This document shows, one piece after another, positions 25,963 through 34,640 of a stretch of 64,000 bases of DNA. Numbering within the stretch: the stretch's first letter is position 1; each line of letters begins with the position of its first letter. The translations under genes were made by a program, and so were the position numbers. A model generated the notes under the pieces. That model saw only the letters and a list, made by a program, of their open reading frames with translations. It was not told the origin of the DNA and ran no database searches. The DNA is from Salipiger bermudensis (lineage in GTDB: Bacteria; Pseudomonadota; Alphaproteobacteria; Rhodobacterales; Rhodobacteraceae): contig NZ_JAHVIA010000009.1 of the NCBI RefSeq assembly GCF_019801965.1, positions 142,056 through 206,055 of the forward strand, in the 5' to 3' direction.

Positions 25963-27141
25963 ATGAAGAAGTACATCTCCCTACTGGCCGCGGCCGGCCT
26001 CGCGGCAAGCCCGCTCCTTGCGCAGGACGCGGAGTGGGAAACCGAGGGCCTGTCCGACGATGCCATCACCATCGGCGTGATGGGGCCGTTCTCGGGCAAC
26101 GCCTCGTCCTACAGCAAGGCGCTGATCGGCATGATGGCCTATTACGACAAGGTCAACGAAGAGGGCGGCGTGCACGGGCGCAAGCTCGTGGCGGTGCAGG
26201 AAGACACCGCCTGCGACAGCGCCAAGGGGCTCGCCGCCGCCAAGAAGCTGATCTCGCAGGACGAGGTCTTCATGCTGCAGGGCAACTCCTGCTCGGGCGT
26301 GGCCCTGGCGCTGCGGCCGACCATCGAGGAGGCGGGCCTGCCGTGGATCGTCGCCCATGCGGTGAGCGACTCGATCTCCGATCCGCTGGCCGCGAACATC
26401 TTCCACGGCGTGCCCACCGGCGGCGCCAACGGGCGCGCCATGGCCGCCTTCGTGCTCTCGAAGCCCGACACCAGCAACGTGGCGATCATCGAGCACTCGA
26501 ACGACTGGGCGCATTCCTACTCGAACCCGGCACGCGAATACCTTGAAGAGAACGGCGTCGCCCCCTCGCTCGAGCTGACCATGGAGCGCGGCCAGACCGA
26601 CGCCACCGCCCAGGTGTTGAAGCTGCGGCAGGAGAAGCCCGATTTCATCATCGCGGCGCTCTACGAGGCCGAGACCGCCATCTTCCTGCGGGACCTGAAG
26701 AAATACGGCATGGGTGACATCCCGGTCATGGGCACGGCGGGCACCGACCTCGAGAACACGCTCAAGCGCACCGGCGATTTCGACACGGTGAAGAACTACT
26801 ACGTGATCCACTCCTACGTCGACAATCTCGACGGCCCGCTGATGCAGCCGTGGGGCGAGATGATCCACAAGTACTACCCGGACGAAGAGCTCTCGACCTT
26901 CTCCTTCGTCTCGATCGGCTCCGCCGAGGCGCTGGTCTCGGCGCTGGAAGCGGTGGGCCCCGAGCTCACCCGCTCCAAGCTGATGGCGGCGCTGGAAGAG
27001 GTGCGCGACTTCGACACCGGGATCCTGTCGGACCCGATCAGCTGGACCGCCGACGACCACCAGGGCGTCAAGGGCTCGGCTGTGGCGGGCTTCGTCGATG
27101 GCGAGCCGACCGTGCTGAAGGCCTGGGGCCAGCCCTACTGA
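25963..27141 (+). CDS. HAAT-type ABC transporter substrate-binding protein (LivK family, cluster 5)
   Basis: A 392-residue periplasmic protein of the Peripla_BP_6 type. The signal peptide MKKYISLLAAAGLAASPLLA is cut before QDAEW. The mature part has ITIGVMGPFSGNASSYSKAL, a Cys pair region (EDTACDSAKG, GNSCSGVAL) and the second-lobe segment MGTAGTDLENTL. Family ligands are amino acids, amides, aromatic acids or peptides. The M19-type protein at the end of the operon hints at an amino-acid derivative, but the ligand is not readable. Confidence 0.9.
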   Translation: MKKYISLLAAAGLAASPLLAQDAEWETEGLSDDAITIGVMGPFSGNASSYSKALIGMMAYYDKVNEEGGVHGRKLVAVQEDTACDSAKGLAAAKKLISQDEVFMLQGNSCSGVALALRPTIEEAGLPWIVAHAVSDSISDPLAANIFHGVPTGGANGRAMAAFVLSKPDTSNVAIIEHSNDWAHSYSNPAREYLEENGVAPSLELTMERGQTDATAQVLKLRQEKPDFIIAALYEAETAIFLRDLKKYGMGDIPVMGTAGTDLENTLKRTGDFDTVKNYYVIHSYVDNLDGPLMQPWGEMIHKYYPDEELSTFSFVSIGSAEALVSALEAVGPELTRSKLMAALEEVRDFDTGILSDPISWTADDHQGVKGSAVAGFVDGEPTVLKAWGQPY

Positions 27142-27155
27142 CACCTCCCCGACTG

Positions 27156-27181
27156 CCGGGCGCGGCCGCGATCGCGCCCGG
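27156..27181 (+). terminator. Intercistronic hairpin with T-rich tail after the binding-protein gene
   Basis: CCGGGCGCG (27156-27164) pairs perfectly with CGCGCCCGG (27173-27181) around an 8-base loop and is followed by TCTTTTC. It looks like a partial terminator that lets fewer transcripts into the permease genes than into the binding-protein gene. Confidence 0.7.
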
Positions 27182-27202
27182 TCTTTTCAAGGAGCAGACA
27201 AC

Positions 27203-28072
27203 ATGCTGATGCAGCTGACTTTGGGAGGTCTCTCCCAAGGCATGATCTATGCGCTCATCGCGCTGTCGCTGACGGTGGTCTACCGCTCGACCACGGTGGT
27301 GAATTTCGGACATGGCGATTTCGTCATGGCAGGGGCCTTCCTGTCCTACGTGCTGGTGGTGCTGGCGGGCGTGGCCTTCCTCCCCGCCGCGGCGCTGGCG
27401 ATGATCGCGATGTTCGTGCTGGGGGTGATGTTCAACCGCGGCCTGATCCGTCCGATCCGCGGCGGCCCGCATATCGGGCTGGCGCTGATGTGTATCGCGG
27501 CGGGTTACCTTCTGCGCGGCATCGCGCGCATGGTCTGGGGCCGCGAGGTGCTGCCGATGCCGCCGGTCTTCGACATGGACCCGATCTTCGTCGGCGACCT
27601 CGTGATCACCGGCGACGCGGTGTTCATCATCGGCACAGTGCTTGTGCTGCTGCTGCTGTTCTTCGGGCTGATGGCCCTGACCGACCTCGGCAAGATGGTG
27701 CAGGCGGTCTACCAGAGCCCACGCGGCGCGCGGCTCATCGGCCTCAATGTCGACCGGTTCAACGATTTCTCCTGGGGGGTCGGCGCGGCGCTTGGCGCGC
27801 TTGGCGGCATCCTCGTGGCGCCGGTCTCGCTGCTGCATCCCGACCTCGGGGCGTCGTTCCTGATCAAGGGCTTCGCGGCGATGACCCTGGGCGGCTTCGG
27901 CTCGCTGGGCGGCGCGGTGCTGGGCGGGGTGCTGCTGGGCATCGCCGAGCAATATGCCGGCGCCTATCTCGACACGGCGCTGATCGAGATCACCGCCTAC
28001 GTGGTGATCGTGGCGGTGCTGTTCATCAGGCCGCAGGGGCTCTTCGGCCGCAAGGCCGTGGTGAAGGTGTGA
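27203..28072 (+). CDS. HAAT-type ABC transporter permease (LivH family, cluster 5)
   Basis: A 289-residue membrane protein with about eight helices. It has the LivH opening GLSQGMIYALIALSLTVVYR and VVNFGHGDFVMAGAF (the N-F-x-H-G motif), then GFGSLGGAVLGGVLLGIAEQ near residue 230. It pairs with the LivM-type permease encoded 4 bases downstream. AAGGAG precedes the ATG. Confidence 0.92.
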   Translation: MLMQLTLGGLSQGMIYALIALSLTVVYRSTTVVNFGHGDFVMAGAFLSYVLVVLAGVAFLPAAALAMIAMFVLGVMFNRGLIRPIRGGPHIGLALMCIAAGYLLRGIARMVWGREVLPMPPVFDMDPIFVGDLVITGDAVFIIGTVLVLLLLFFGLMALTDLGKMVQAVYQSPRGARLIGLNVDRFNDFSWGVGAALGALGGILVAPVSLLHPDLGASFLIKGFAAMTLGGFGSLGGAVLGGVLLGIAEQYAGAYLDTALIEITAYVVIVAVLFIRPQGLFGRKAVVKV

Positions 28073-28076
28073 TCCG

Positions 28077-29060
28077 ATGAGCCAGATCATGCCCTCCGCC
28101 CGCCAGCGCAAGATGCGCACGCTGCTGTTCTGGGCCGTGCCCGCCGTGCTGCTCCTGCTGCCGCTCGCCACCAACCCCTACACCCAGTTCATTGCCAACG
28201 GCATGCTGGTCTCGGTGCTGGTGACGCTCGGTTTCACCCTGACCATCGGCAATCTCGGCCAGCTCGCCTTCGCCAACACCGCCTTCTTCGGGATCGGCGC
28301 CTACAGCTCGGCGATCCTTGCCGCCAAGCTCGGCGTGCCGTGGCTGCTGACCATTCCGCTCGCCGGGGCCTTCGGCGCTCTGGGGGGCTTCCTCGCCTCT
28401 GCTGCGGCGCTGCGCGGCATCCGCACCTATTACCTGGCGATCATCACCCTGGCCTTCGGCGAGCTGATGCGTTGGGCCTACCTGCACGCCAAGCCGCTGA
28501 CCGGCGGCACCGACGGCATGCCGATGCCCCGCGAGACGCTGCTGGGCATCTCGCTCACCGACGACACGCTCAAGTTCTACATCTTCCTCGCGGTGACCGT
28601 TCTGCTGGTGAAGGCCACGCTGAACCTGATGCGCTCGCATTTCGGCCGCGCCGTGATGGCGGTGCGCGAGAACGAGATCGCCACCGCCTCGCTCGCCATT
28701 CCCACCGCGCGGGTGATCCTCGCGACCTTCATGTGGTCGGGCTTCGTGGTGGGCTGCGCCGGGGCGCTCTTTGCCCGCCATGTCGGACACGTCTTTCCGG
28801 AGAGCTTCGGCATGCTGCATCTCATCGCCTCCTTCGCGATGGTGCTGGTGGGCGGGCTGGGCTCGGTGCTCGGCGCCGTGCTCGGCGCGGTGCTGCTGAC
28901 CGCGCTGCCGGAATACCTGCGCGCCTTTCCCGGCATGGAAGAGCTGTTCTTCGGCCTGATCGTCGCGGGCGTGCTGGTTGCCATGCCCATGGGCCTCGCG
29001 AGCCTGCTGCGCCGGGTCTCGCCCATCTTCGTCGAACGTTTCTACCGGGAGGCCCCATGA
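28077..29060 (+). CDS. HAAT-type ABC transporter permease (LivM family, cluster 5)
   Basis: A 327-residue membrane protein. It shows LGFTLTIGNLGQLAFANTAFFG (the LivM sequence corresponding to G-x-x-S-L-G-H), YYLAIITLAFGELMRW and MVLVGGLGSVLGAVLGAVLL. It is translationally coupled to the ATPase gene by an ATGA overlap. Second half of the heterodimeric channel. Confidence 0.92.
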   Translation: MSQIMPSARQRKMRTLLFWAVPAVLLLLPLATNPYTQFIANGMLVSVLVTLGFTLTIGNLGQLAFANTAFFGIGAYSSAILAAKLGVPWLLTIPLAGAFGALGGFLASAAALRGIRTYYLAIITLAFGELMRWAYLHAKPLTGGTDGMPMPRETLLGISLTDDTLKFYIFLAVTVLLVKATLNLMRSHFGRAVMAVRENEIATASLAIPTARVILATFMWSGFVVGCAGALFARHVGHVFPESFGMLHLIASFAMVLVGGLGSVLGAVLGAVLLTALPEYLRAFPGMEELFFGLIVAGVLVAMPMGLASLLRRVSPIFVERFYREAP

Positions 29061-29821
29061 GCACGCTTCTGACAGTCGAGGGCCTCTCGGTCCGCTTCTC
29101 GGGGCTGACCGCGCTCGATGACGTGTCCTTCACCCTCGAGGATGGCAACGTCCGCGCGGTGATCGGGCCGAACGGCGCCGGCAAGTCAACCCTGTTCAAC
29201 GCGATCTCGGGCTATGTCACGCCGACCGCGGGCACCGTGCACCTGCGCGGGCAGGAGCTGACCCGGCTCACCCCGCACGAGATCGCCGAGCAGGGCATCC
29301 GCCGCACCTTCCAGAACGGCGGGCTGTTCCCGGCGCTGACCGTGCTCGAGAACGTGCTGACCGGGCTGCACGCGCAGACCCAAGGCTCGTTCCTCGACAT
29401 CCTGCTCGGGCGCTCGAAGGCGCTGAAATCCGAGGCCGACAACATCCACCGCGCCCGCGAGCTGCTGAAGCTCATGTCGATGGACCACATGGCCGACACC
29501 CGGGCCGGCGACCTCTCGGGCGGGCAGCAACGCATCGTCGAGATCGTGCGCACCGTCGCCTCCGACCCGCCGGTGCTGCTGCTCGACGAGCCCGCGGTGG
29601 GGCTGTCGCCGGTGGCCCGCGCGCAGATGATGGAGATCATCCACCGTCTCGCCGGGGAGAAGGGCGTCGGCATCCTGCTGATCGAACATGCGGTCGAGCT
29701 GGTGATGGCCGCCGCCGACCGGATCCTGGTGATGGCCGCGGGCGCGCGCATCGCCGAGGGCACGCCAGAGGAAATCCGCGAAGACCGCGCCGTGCTGGAG
29801 GCTTACCTTGGACACTCCTGA
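29057..29821 (+). CDS. HAAT-type ABC transporter ATP-binding protein (LivG family, cluster 5)
   Basis: A 254-residue ATPase. Walker A is [12 protein letters not shown], the Q-loop region RRTFQNGGLFPALTVLENVL, the signature LSGGQQRIVEIVRT and Walker B VLLLDEPAVGLS, with the switch His in IEHAVELVM. The start at 29057 is set by the overlap with the LivM stop. It works with LivF as a heterodimer. Confidence 0.93.
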   Translation: MSTLLTVEGLSVRFSGLTALDDVSFTLEDGNVRAVIGPNGAGKSTLFNAISGYVTPTAGTVHLRGQELTRLTPHEIAEQGIRRTFQNGGLFPALTVLENVLTGLHAQTQGSFLDILLGRSKALKSEADNIHRARELLKLMSMDHMADTRAGDLSGGQQRIVEIVRTVASDPPVLLLDEPAVGLSPVARAQMMEIIHRLAGEKGVGILLIEHAVELVMAAADRILVMAAGARIAEGTPEEIREDRAVLEAYLGHS

Positions 29822-30527
29822 ACCGCTCCTGAAAATCCGCGACCTGCACGTGGGGTACGGCAAGAAGCCGATCCTGCGCGGCGCCTCCTACGACGTGGTG
29901 CCGGGTGAATGCCTGACCCTGCTCGGGGCCAACGGCTCGGGCAAGTCGACCTCGATGAACGCGATCTGCGGCTTTGTCCGGCCAAGCGCCGGCTCGGTGC
30001 TCTTCGACGGTCAGGAGACCGCGGGGCTGCCGCCGCACCGGATCTTCGCCCTCGGCATCGCGCAGGTGAGCCAGGCGCGGGATCTCTTTCCCGACCTTAC
30101 CGTCGAGGACAACCTGCGGCTCGGCGCCATGCGCCGGGGCGGCAAGGAGCTGGCGCAGACGCTGGCCCATATCTACGACCGCTTCCCGCGCCTCAAGGAG
30201 CGCCGAAAGCAGGCGACCCGGACGCTCTCGGGCGGCGAGCAGCAGATGGTCGCCATCGGCCGCGCGCTGATGTCCCGGCCACGGCTGCTGCTGCTCGACG
30301 AGCCCTCGGGCGGGCTCTCGCCGCAGTTCTGCGAAGAGATTGCCCGCATCATCGACACGCTGAAAGAGGACGGCGTGACCATGCTGATGGTCGAGCAGAA
30401 CCTCAACCTCGCCTTCCGCGCCGCCGACCGCTTCATCGTCCTGAGGGACGGCGAGGTGGTGGACGGCGGCGACGTCCGCGCGATGGCGGGCGATCACGAC
30501 GCCATCGTGCGCAACATCTATCTCTGA
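29808..30527 (+). CDS. HAAT-type ABC transporter ATP-binding protein (LivF family, cluster 5)
   Basis: A 239-residue ATPase. Walker A is GANGSGKSTSMN, signature LSGGEQQMVAIGRAL and Walker B LLLLDEPSGGLS. It begins with TTG at 29808 inside the end of livG (14-base overlap), with GGAG seven bases upstream; no ATG fits the family start MxxLLKIRDLHVGYG. The weak start codon may keep LivF translation tied to LivG. Confidence 0.9.
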   Translation: MDTPEPLLKIRDLHVGYGKKPILRGASYDVVPGECLTLLGANGSGKSTSMNAICGFVRPSAGSVLFDGQETAGLPPHRIFALGIAQVSQARDLFPDLTVEDNLRLGAMRRGGKELAQTLAHIYDRFPRLKERRKQATRTLSGGEQQMVAIGRALMSRPRLLLLDEPSGGLSPQFCEEIARIIDTLKEDGVTMLMVEQNLNLAFRAADRFIVLRDGEVVDGGDVRAMAGDHDAIVRNIYL

Positions 30528-30542
30528 CCGAAGGACCACCAC

Positions 30543-31511
30543 ATGACCACGCTGCACGACGATCTCATCGTCTTCGACGGGCTCATCATCTCAGACTGGG
30601 GCCGCCCGGTCTTCGAGGCGATGGCCGCGGGCGGGCTCACCGCTGCCAACTGCACCTGCTCGGTCTGGGAGAATTTCCGCGACACCATGTCGGCGATCGG
30701 GGAATGGAACACCCAGTTCCGCGAGAACGCCGATCTCATCGTGAAGGCGAAGACCGTCGCCGACATCCGCGCCGCCAAGGTCGCAGGCAAGACCGGGATC
30801 GTGCTCGGCTTCCAGAACACCTCGGCCTTCGAGGACCGGCTCGAGTTCATCGAGCTCTTCAAGGAGCAGGGCGTCGGCATCGTCCAGATGACCTACAACA
30901 CCCAGAACCTCGTGGGTTCGGGCTGCTACGAGACCACCGATAGCGGGCTGTCGGATTTCGGCCACGAGGTGGTGACCGAGATGAACCGGGTGGGGATGCT
31001 CTGCGACCTGAGTCACGTGGGCCCCAAGACCTCGCAGGAGGTGATCCTTGCCTCGAAGAAGCCGGTGGCCTATTCGCACTGCCTGCCCGCCGGGCTCAAG
31101 GCGCACCCGCGCAACAAGAGCGACGAGCAGCTCCGCTTCATCGCCGAGCATGACGGCTTCGTCGGCGTGACCATGTTCCCGCCCTTCCTCGCCGCCGGCA
31201 ACGGTGCGACGGTCGACGACTACGTCGCCGCGATCGACTACATCGTGAACCTCGTGGGCGAGGAACGCGTGGGCTTCGGCACCGATTTCACCATGGGTTA
31301 CGGCGCGAAGTTCTTCGAGTATCTCAACCGCGACAAGGGTTATGCCCGCCAGCTCACCGAGATCTGGGAGGTCGAGTTCCCCGACGGGCTCGGCTCGATT
31401 GCCGATTTCCCGAACCTCACCGCCGCCATGCAGCGCGCCGGCTGGTCCGAGACCAAGATCCGCCGCGTGATGGGCGAGAACTGGCTCTCCCTGCTCGACC
31501 GCGTCTGGTGA
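30543..31511 (+). CDS. Peptidase M19 (membrane dipeptidase-like) with altered metal site
   Basis: A 322-residue TIM-barrel amidohydrolase of the renal dipeptidase type. It keeps CDLSHVGPKTSQEV, VAYSHCLP and HPRNKSDEQLRFIAE, matching the M19 His segments, and VGFGTDFTMG near the C terminus. The first metal motif (DGHxD at the N terminus) is instead FDGLIISDWGRP, and the bridging Glu segment reads GFQNTSAF. The binuclear zinc centre may therefore be incomplete or rearranged, and the substrate may not be a dipeptide. It is the last gene of the HAAT operon, 15 bases after livF, so it probably processes the imported compound. No signal peptide, so cytoplasmic. Confidence 0.82.
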   Translation: MTTLHDDLIVFDGLIISDWGRPVFEAMAAGGLTAANCTCSVWENFRDTMSAIGEWNTQFRENADLIVKAKTVADIRAAKVAGKTGIVLGFQNTSAFEDRLEFIELFKEQGVGIVQMTYNTQNLVGSGCYETTDSGLSDFGHEVVTEMNRVGMLCDLSHVGPKTSQEVILASKKPVAYSHCLPAGLKAHPRNKSDEQLRFIAEHDGFVGVTMFPPFLAAGNGATVDDYVAAIDYIVNLVGEERVGFGTDFTMGYGAKFFEYLNRDKGYARQLTEIWEVEFPDGLGSIADFPNLTAAMQRAGWSETKIRRVMGENWLSLLDRVW

Positions 31512-32101
31512 TCTCCGGCGCCGGGGCCAGCCTCCGGCGTCTCGGTTCAGGGCCTGCACCGGACCCATCGAAGTGGTCCAGCCACGAAGGCCGAAATTCG
31601 ATAGGATCTCGGCGAGCAGGAGGAGGGCGGAATGGCTGGAAGGCGTGAGAAGCCTGCATGGACCCGCGTTTACTGGACGCCTTCTGGCCTCAGTCCCTGC
31701 TGCCGCTCGAACTCGACAGACGTTCGTTCCGTGTGCGCTCGGGCTTTGGGCTTAAGAGCACCTCAATGCGGGTCAGAACACGCAAGACCACGATATATGA
31801 GTAGTCCGTGCGCATTTTAGGCCGGCGGTCGGACTGCGCGAAAGCTGGTTTGCCGCGATGGGGGAGGGAAGCTGGCAGCATCTTTTCGCTCGGATCTGCA
31901 TGAGGCATCACCTGCGGCACATCGGGGGCGGATGCGCGCAGAGATGGATCGAACGCGGCGGCGAGTGCTATCTGGATCGCGGCACGCGAGGAGCAGGGGG
32001 CGCATCGTTGCCTCTTCTGTGATCGGTGGTGGATGGACCTTGCGTGCGACCTGACCCCGGCCGGTCCCGCCGGCACGGGACGGCATGCTCGTGCAATGTG
32101 C
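31512..32101. other. Gene-poor region between HAAT and phn loci
   Basis: These 590 bases lie between the converging ends of the M19 gene and the HAD gene. Short open frames on both strands show no domain I can name. The base composition is less uniform than in the flanks (for example the AT-richer CACGATATATGAGTAG near 31790), so it may contain old insertion debris. I see no credible gene. Confidence 0.5.
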
Positions 32102-32998
32102 TCAGGTGCTTTGAATGAGCCAAGCAGGCCGGATACCGCTCGATTCAATGAACGGAGCCAGTGAAAGCCCGCGGAACAGGCCGTGCTCCCGGATCAGGAT
32201 GGTGCCGAGGCCCGCGGCTGCTCCGCCGAGGACATCCGTATGCAGCGTATCACCGACCATGGCGATGCGCTCAGGCGTGAGGTCGGGAAGCCGTCGCAGC
32301 GCCTCGTCGAATGCGTTGCGGAAAGGCTTGCCAAACATGGGCAGGGTCGCTCCGGTTCTTTTCGCGATGTCTTGCGCGTACCAGCCGGGCTCCAGCGACA
32401 GGCCGTGATCGCGCGGTGCCACCAGATCCGGATTGGCGACGATGACGGGGCGCGGCTGGAACTGAAGCGCGCGTTCCAGCCGCGCGTTATCCGCGTCGCT
32501 CCACCGTGCCGTCGACAGGAACAGAAAGGCCGCTGCGGTGATCATAAGCTCCGGTTGCTCATGGAGAGCGGCGATGTAATGGCCGACGGGCGCGTCGGAG
32601 AGATCGTCATCGTCCGATGTGATCGCGGCCCAGACACCGTGGACTTCGGGAAGATGCGCGAAGGCCACGTCCCGGCTCGAGACCACCTCATCGCGCGTGA
32701 AGTCGAACCCCATACGATGGTATTTCGCCAGCACCCCCGACCGCGTGTAGCTTGCCGCATTGGTCAGGACGATGAGCCGCTTCCCGGCGGCGCGCAGTTG
32801 CTCGATGCGCGCGACAGCGCCGGGGATCGGCGTCTCGCCCCGGTTCAGCACGCCGAACGCATCGAGGATATAGGCGTCGTAGTCGTCCATAGTGTCTTCG
32901 AGCGTCCGGCCCATCCGCGACGTCTCGGGGAATTGCGCCTGCGGCAGTGTGGGCCGCAGGCGCTCGTAACGGGCAAATGCTGCCTCGGTCGTGATCAT
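32102..32998 (-). CDS. HAD superfamily class IIA hydrolase (NagD-like), atypical motif I
   Basis: A 298-residue HAD protein. Motif I is AYILDAFGVLNRG: the nucleophile Asp46 is present, but the general acid/base Asp two residues on is Phe48. Motif II is LIVLTNAAS, the motif III Lys is in PMFGKPFRNAF, and motif IV is IAMVGDTLHTDVLGG. The C2-type cap lies between motifs II and III. Loss of the second Asp is known in some HAD-IIA branches and in enzymes that do not hydrolyse ordinary phosphate esters. It starts 8 bases after the phnE stop and is the last gene of the phn operon, so it may release phosphate from, or otherwise cleave, the imported phosphorus compound. Confidence 0.85.
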   Translation of the reverse strand: MITTEAAFARYERLRPTLPQAQFPETSRMGRTLEDTMDDYDAYILDAFGVLNRGETPIPGAVARIEQLRAAGKRLIVLTNAASYTRSGVLAKYHRMGFDFTRDEVVSSRDVAFAHLPEVHGVWAAITSDDDDLSDAPVGHYIAALHEQPELMITAAAFLFLSTARWSDADNARLERALQFQPRPVIVANPDLVAPRDHGLSLEPGWYAQDIAKRTGATLPMFGKPFRNAFDEALRRLPDLTPERIAMVGDTLHTDVLGGAAAGLGTILIREHGLFRGLSLAPFIESSGIRPAWLIQST

Positions 32999-33006
32999 GG
33001 TTCGCC

Positions 33007-33837
33007 CTACAGGATCTTGCGTCGCAGGAAGGAGGACACCATCTCGCCGAAGATGACCAGCGCAAGGATCGTCAGCAGCACCATGGCGACCTCGGGCCAG
33101 TTGAAGGTGTCGATCGCCCCTTGCAGGATCATGCCGATGCCGCCTGCGCCGACCAGCCCCAGCACGGTGCTCTCACGGAGGTTGATGTCCCAGCGCAGGA
33201 TCGACACGGCGAAGAAGGCGGGCATGACCTGCGGCACGATGGCGTAGAGCACGATCTTGAACCGGGACGCACCGCAGGCTTCGAGTGCCTCGACCGGCTT
33301 GCGGTCGATCTCCTCGATGGCCTCGCCCAGCAGCTTGCCAAGGAAACCGATGGAGCGGAACATGATCGCCACGATGCCCGCCACGATACCAGGGCCGAAG
33401 ATCGCCACGAAAAGCAGCGCCCAGATGATCGTGTTCACGGACCGCGACGATACGAGGATGAAGCGACCGAGCCATAAACAGGCTCGATTGGGCGTGGTGT
33501 TCTGTGCGGCGATGTAGGCGACGGGCAGGGAGACGACAACTGCGATCATGGTGGCCAGCGTGGCAATGTTCACGGTCTGCCAGATCGCTTCGAGGATGGA
33601 GGGCAGGTTGGACGGATCGGGCGGCATCATGCGGCCGAAGAGGTCGGCCATCTGCGCCGGGCTGTCCCAGACCCAGGCCCAGATCACATCGATGCTTCCC
33701 AGTGCCCAGGCCAGCACCGCGGCGGCGCCAGCATAGCCCGCGTAGCGGATCAGGCGCTGTTTCGGCGTGAAGCGGGACCAGTCGTCGCGACCGCTGAGCG
33801 CTTCGGAGAGGGGGCGGGGTTCGTAGAGAGTGTTCAT
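33007..33837 (-). CDS. phnE: Phosphonate-type ABC transporter permease PhnE (second copy)
   Basis: A 276-residue membrane protein of the PhnE family with six helices. The N-terminal part is hydrophilic, followed by VLAWALGSIDVIWAW. The cytoplasmic loop EAIEEIDRKPVEALEACGASRFKIV matches the ATPase-contact (EAA) loop of this family. It is coupled to the preceding permease gene by ATGA. The two phnE genes encode a heterodimeric channel, as in phnCDE1E2 loci. Confidence 0.92.
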   Translation of the reverse strand: MNTLYEPRPLSEALSGRDDWSRFTPKQRLIRYAGYAGAAAVLAWALGSIDVIWAWVWDSPAQMADLFGRMMPPDPSNLPSILEAIWQTVNIATLATMIAVVVSLPVAYIAAQNTTPNRACLWLGRFILVSSRSVNTIIWALLFVAIFGPGIVAGIVAIMFRSIGFLGKLLGEAIEEIDRKPVEALEACGASRFKIVLYAIVPQVMPAFFAVSILRWDINLRESTVLGLVGAGGIGMILQGAIDTFNWPEVAMVLLTILALVIFGEMVSSFLRRKIL

Positions 33838-34640
33838 GTGATACGCTTTCGGATGACTCCACTGACGGCCTCTGACACGAGGATCACGCCGACGATGACC
33901 ATGGTGATGGCAAGGGCGAAATCGTAGTCGTATCGGCCGAACGCATTGGCCAGCGTCGCACCGATGCCGCCCGCGCCGACGATGCCGACCACGGCGGAGG
34001 CCCGCAGATTGCTGTCGAGCTGGTAAATCCCGAGACCCACGAGGCGCGGCATGACCTGCGGCAGGACGGCGTAGACCTGGGTCGTGAGAAAACCGGCTCC
34101 GGCGGAGCGCATGGCCTCCACCTGTCCGAAGTCGATTTCCTCGATGCGCTCGGCCAGCAGCTTGGCCACGAACCCAACGGAATAGACGACCAGTGTCAGA
34201 GCGCCCGCGAAGGGGCCGAAGCCTACGGCCTTGACGAAGATGATGGCGACGATGACCGGGTGGAAGCTGCGGGCAATGATAATGATCGCGCGACCCAGCA
34301 GGTAAATCGGTTTGGGCGCGATGTTGCCCGCGGCCATGAAGGCAAGCGGGACGGAAAGGATGATGCCACCCACGGTGGCGATGATCGCGATCTTGAGGCT
34401 TTCCATGAAACCGTCAAAGAGCAGGCCGGCGCGGTCGAAGCTGGGCGGGAAGGCCCCGCTGAAGATGCGTTGCGCCCTGTTGAGCCCGTCGGAGACGCGG
34501 TCCCAGTCGATTGGGAGCGTAGCGAGTGTGAACACGATGTAGACGACCACCCCGAGATAGAGCGCGTAGCGCAGGACGGGGTTGGTTATGAAGGGCGGTT
34601 TGCGCCAGCTGTCGGGACGGGCGTCGGACGTCGCGCTCAT
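33834..34640 (-). CDS. phnE: Phosphonate-type ABC transporter permease PhnE (first copy)
   Basis: A 268-residue membrane protein. It shows FMESLKIAIIATVGGIILSV, the ATPase-contact loop AERIEEIDFGQVEAMRSAGAG and VVGIVGAGGIGATLANAFG, all typical of PhnE. ATGA overlaps with both phnC and the next phnE show tight coupling. It forms the channel with the second PhnE. Confidence 0.92.
   Translation of the reverse strand: MSATSDARPDSWRKPPFITNPVLRYALYLGVVVYIVFTLATLPIDWDRVSDGLNRAQRIFSGAFPPSFDRAGLLFDGFMESLKIAIIATVGGIILSVPLAFMAAGNIAPKPIYLLGRAIIIIARSFHPVIVAIIFVKAVGFGPFAGALTLVVYSVGFVAKLLAERIEEIDFGQVEAMRSAGAGFLTTQVYAVLPQVMPRLVGLGIYQLDSNLRASAVVGIVGAGGIGATLANAFGRYDYDFALAITMVIVGVILVSEAVSGVIRKRIT

Noticed and set aside
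31573..31820. Possible insertion-sequence debris (AEWLEGVRSLHG-like frame)
   Set aside because: It faintly recalls transposase accessory proteins but is too short and unspecific to assign.
31690..32148. A 152-codon minus-strand frame in the gap next to the HAD gene
   Set aside because: No domain, no ribosome-binding site, and it overlaps the end of the HAD gene in another frame.
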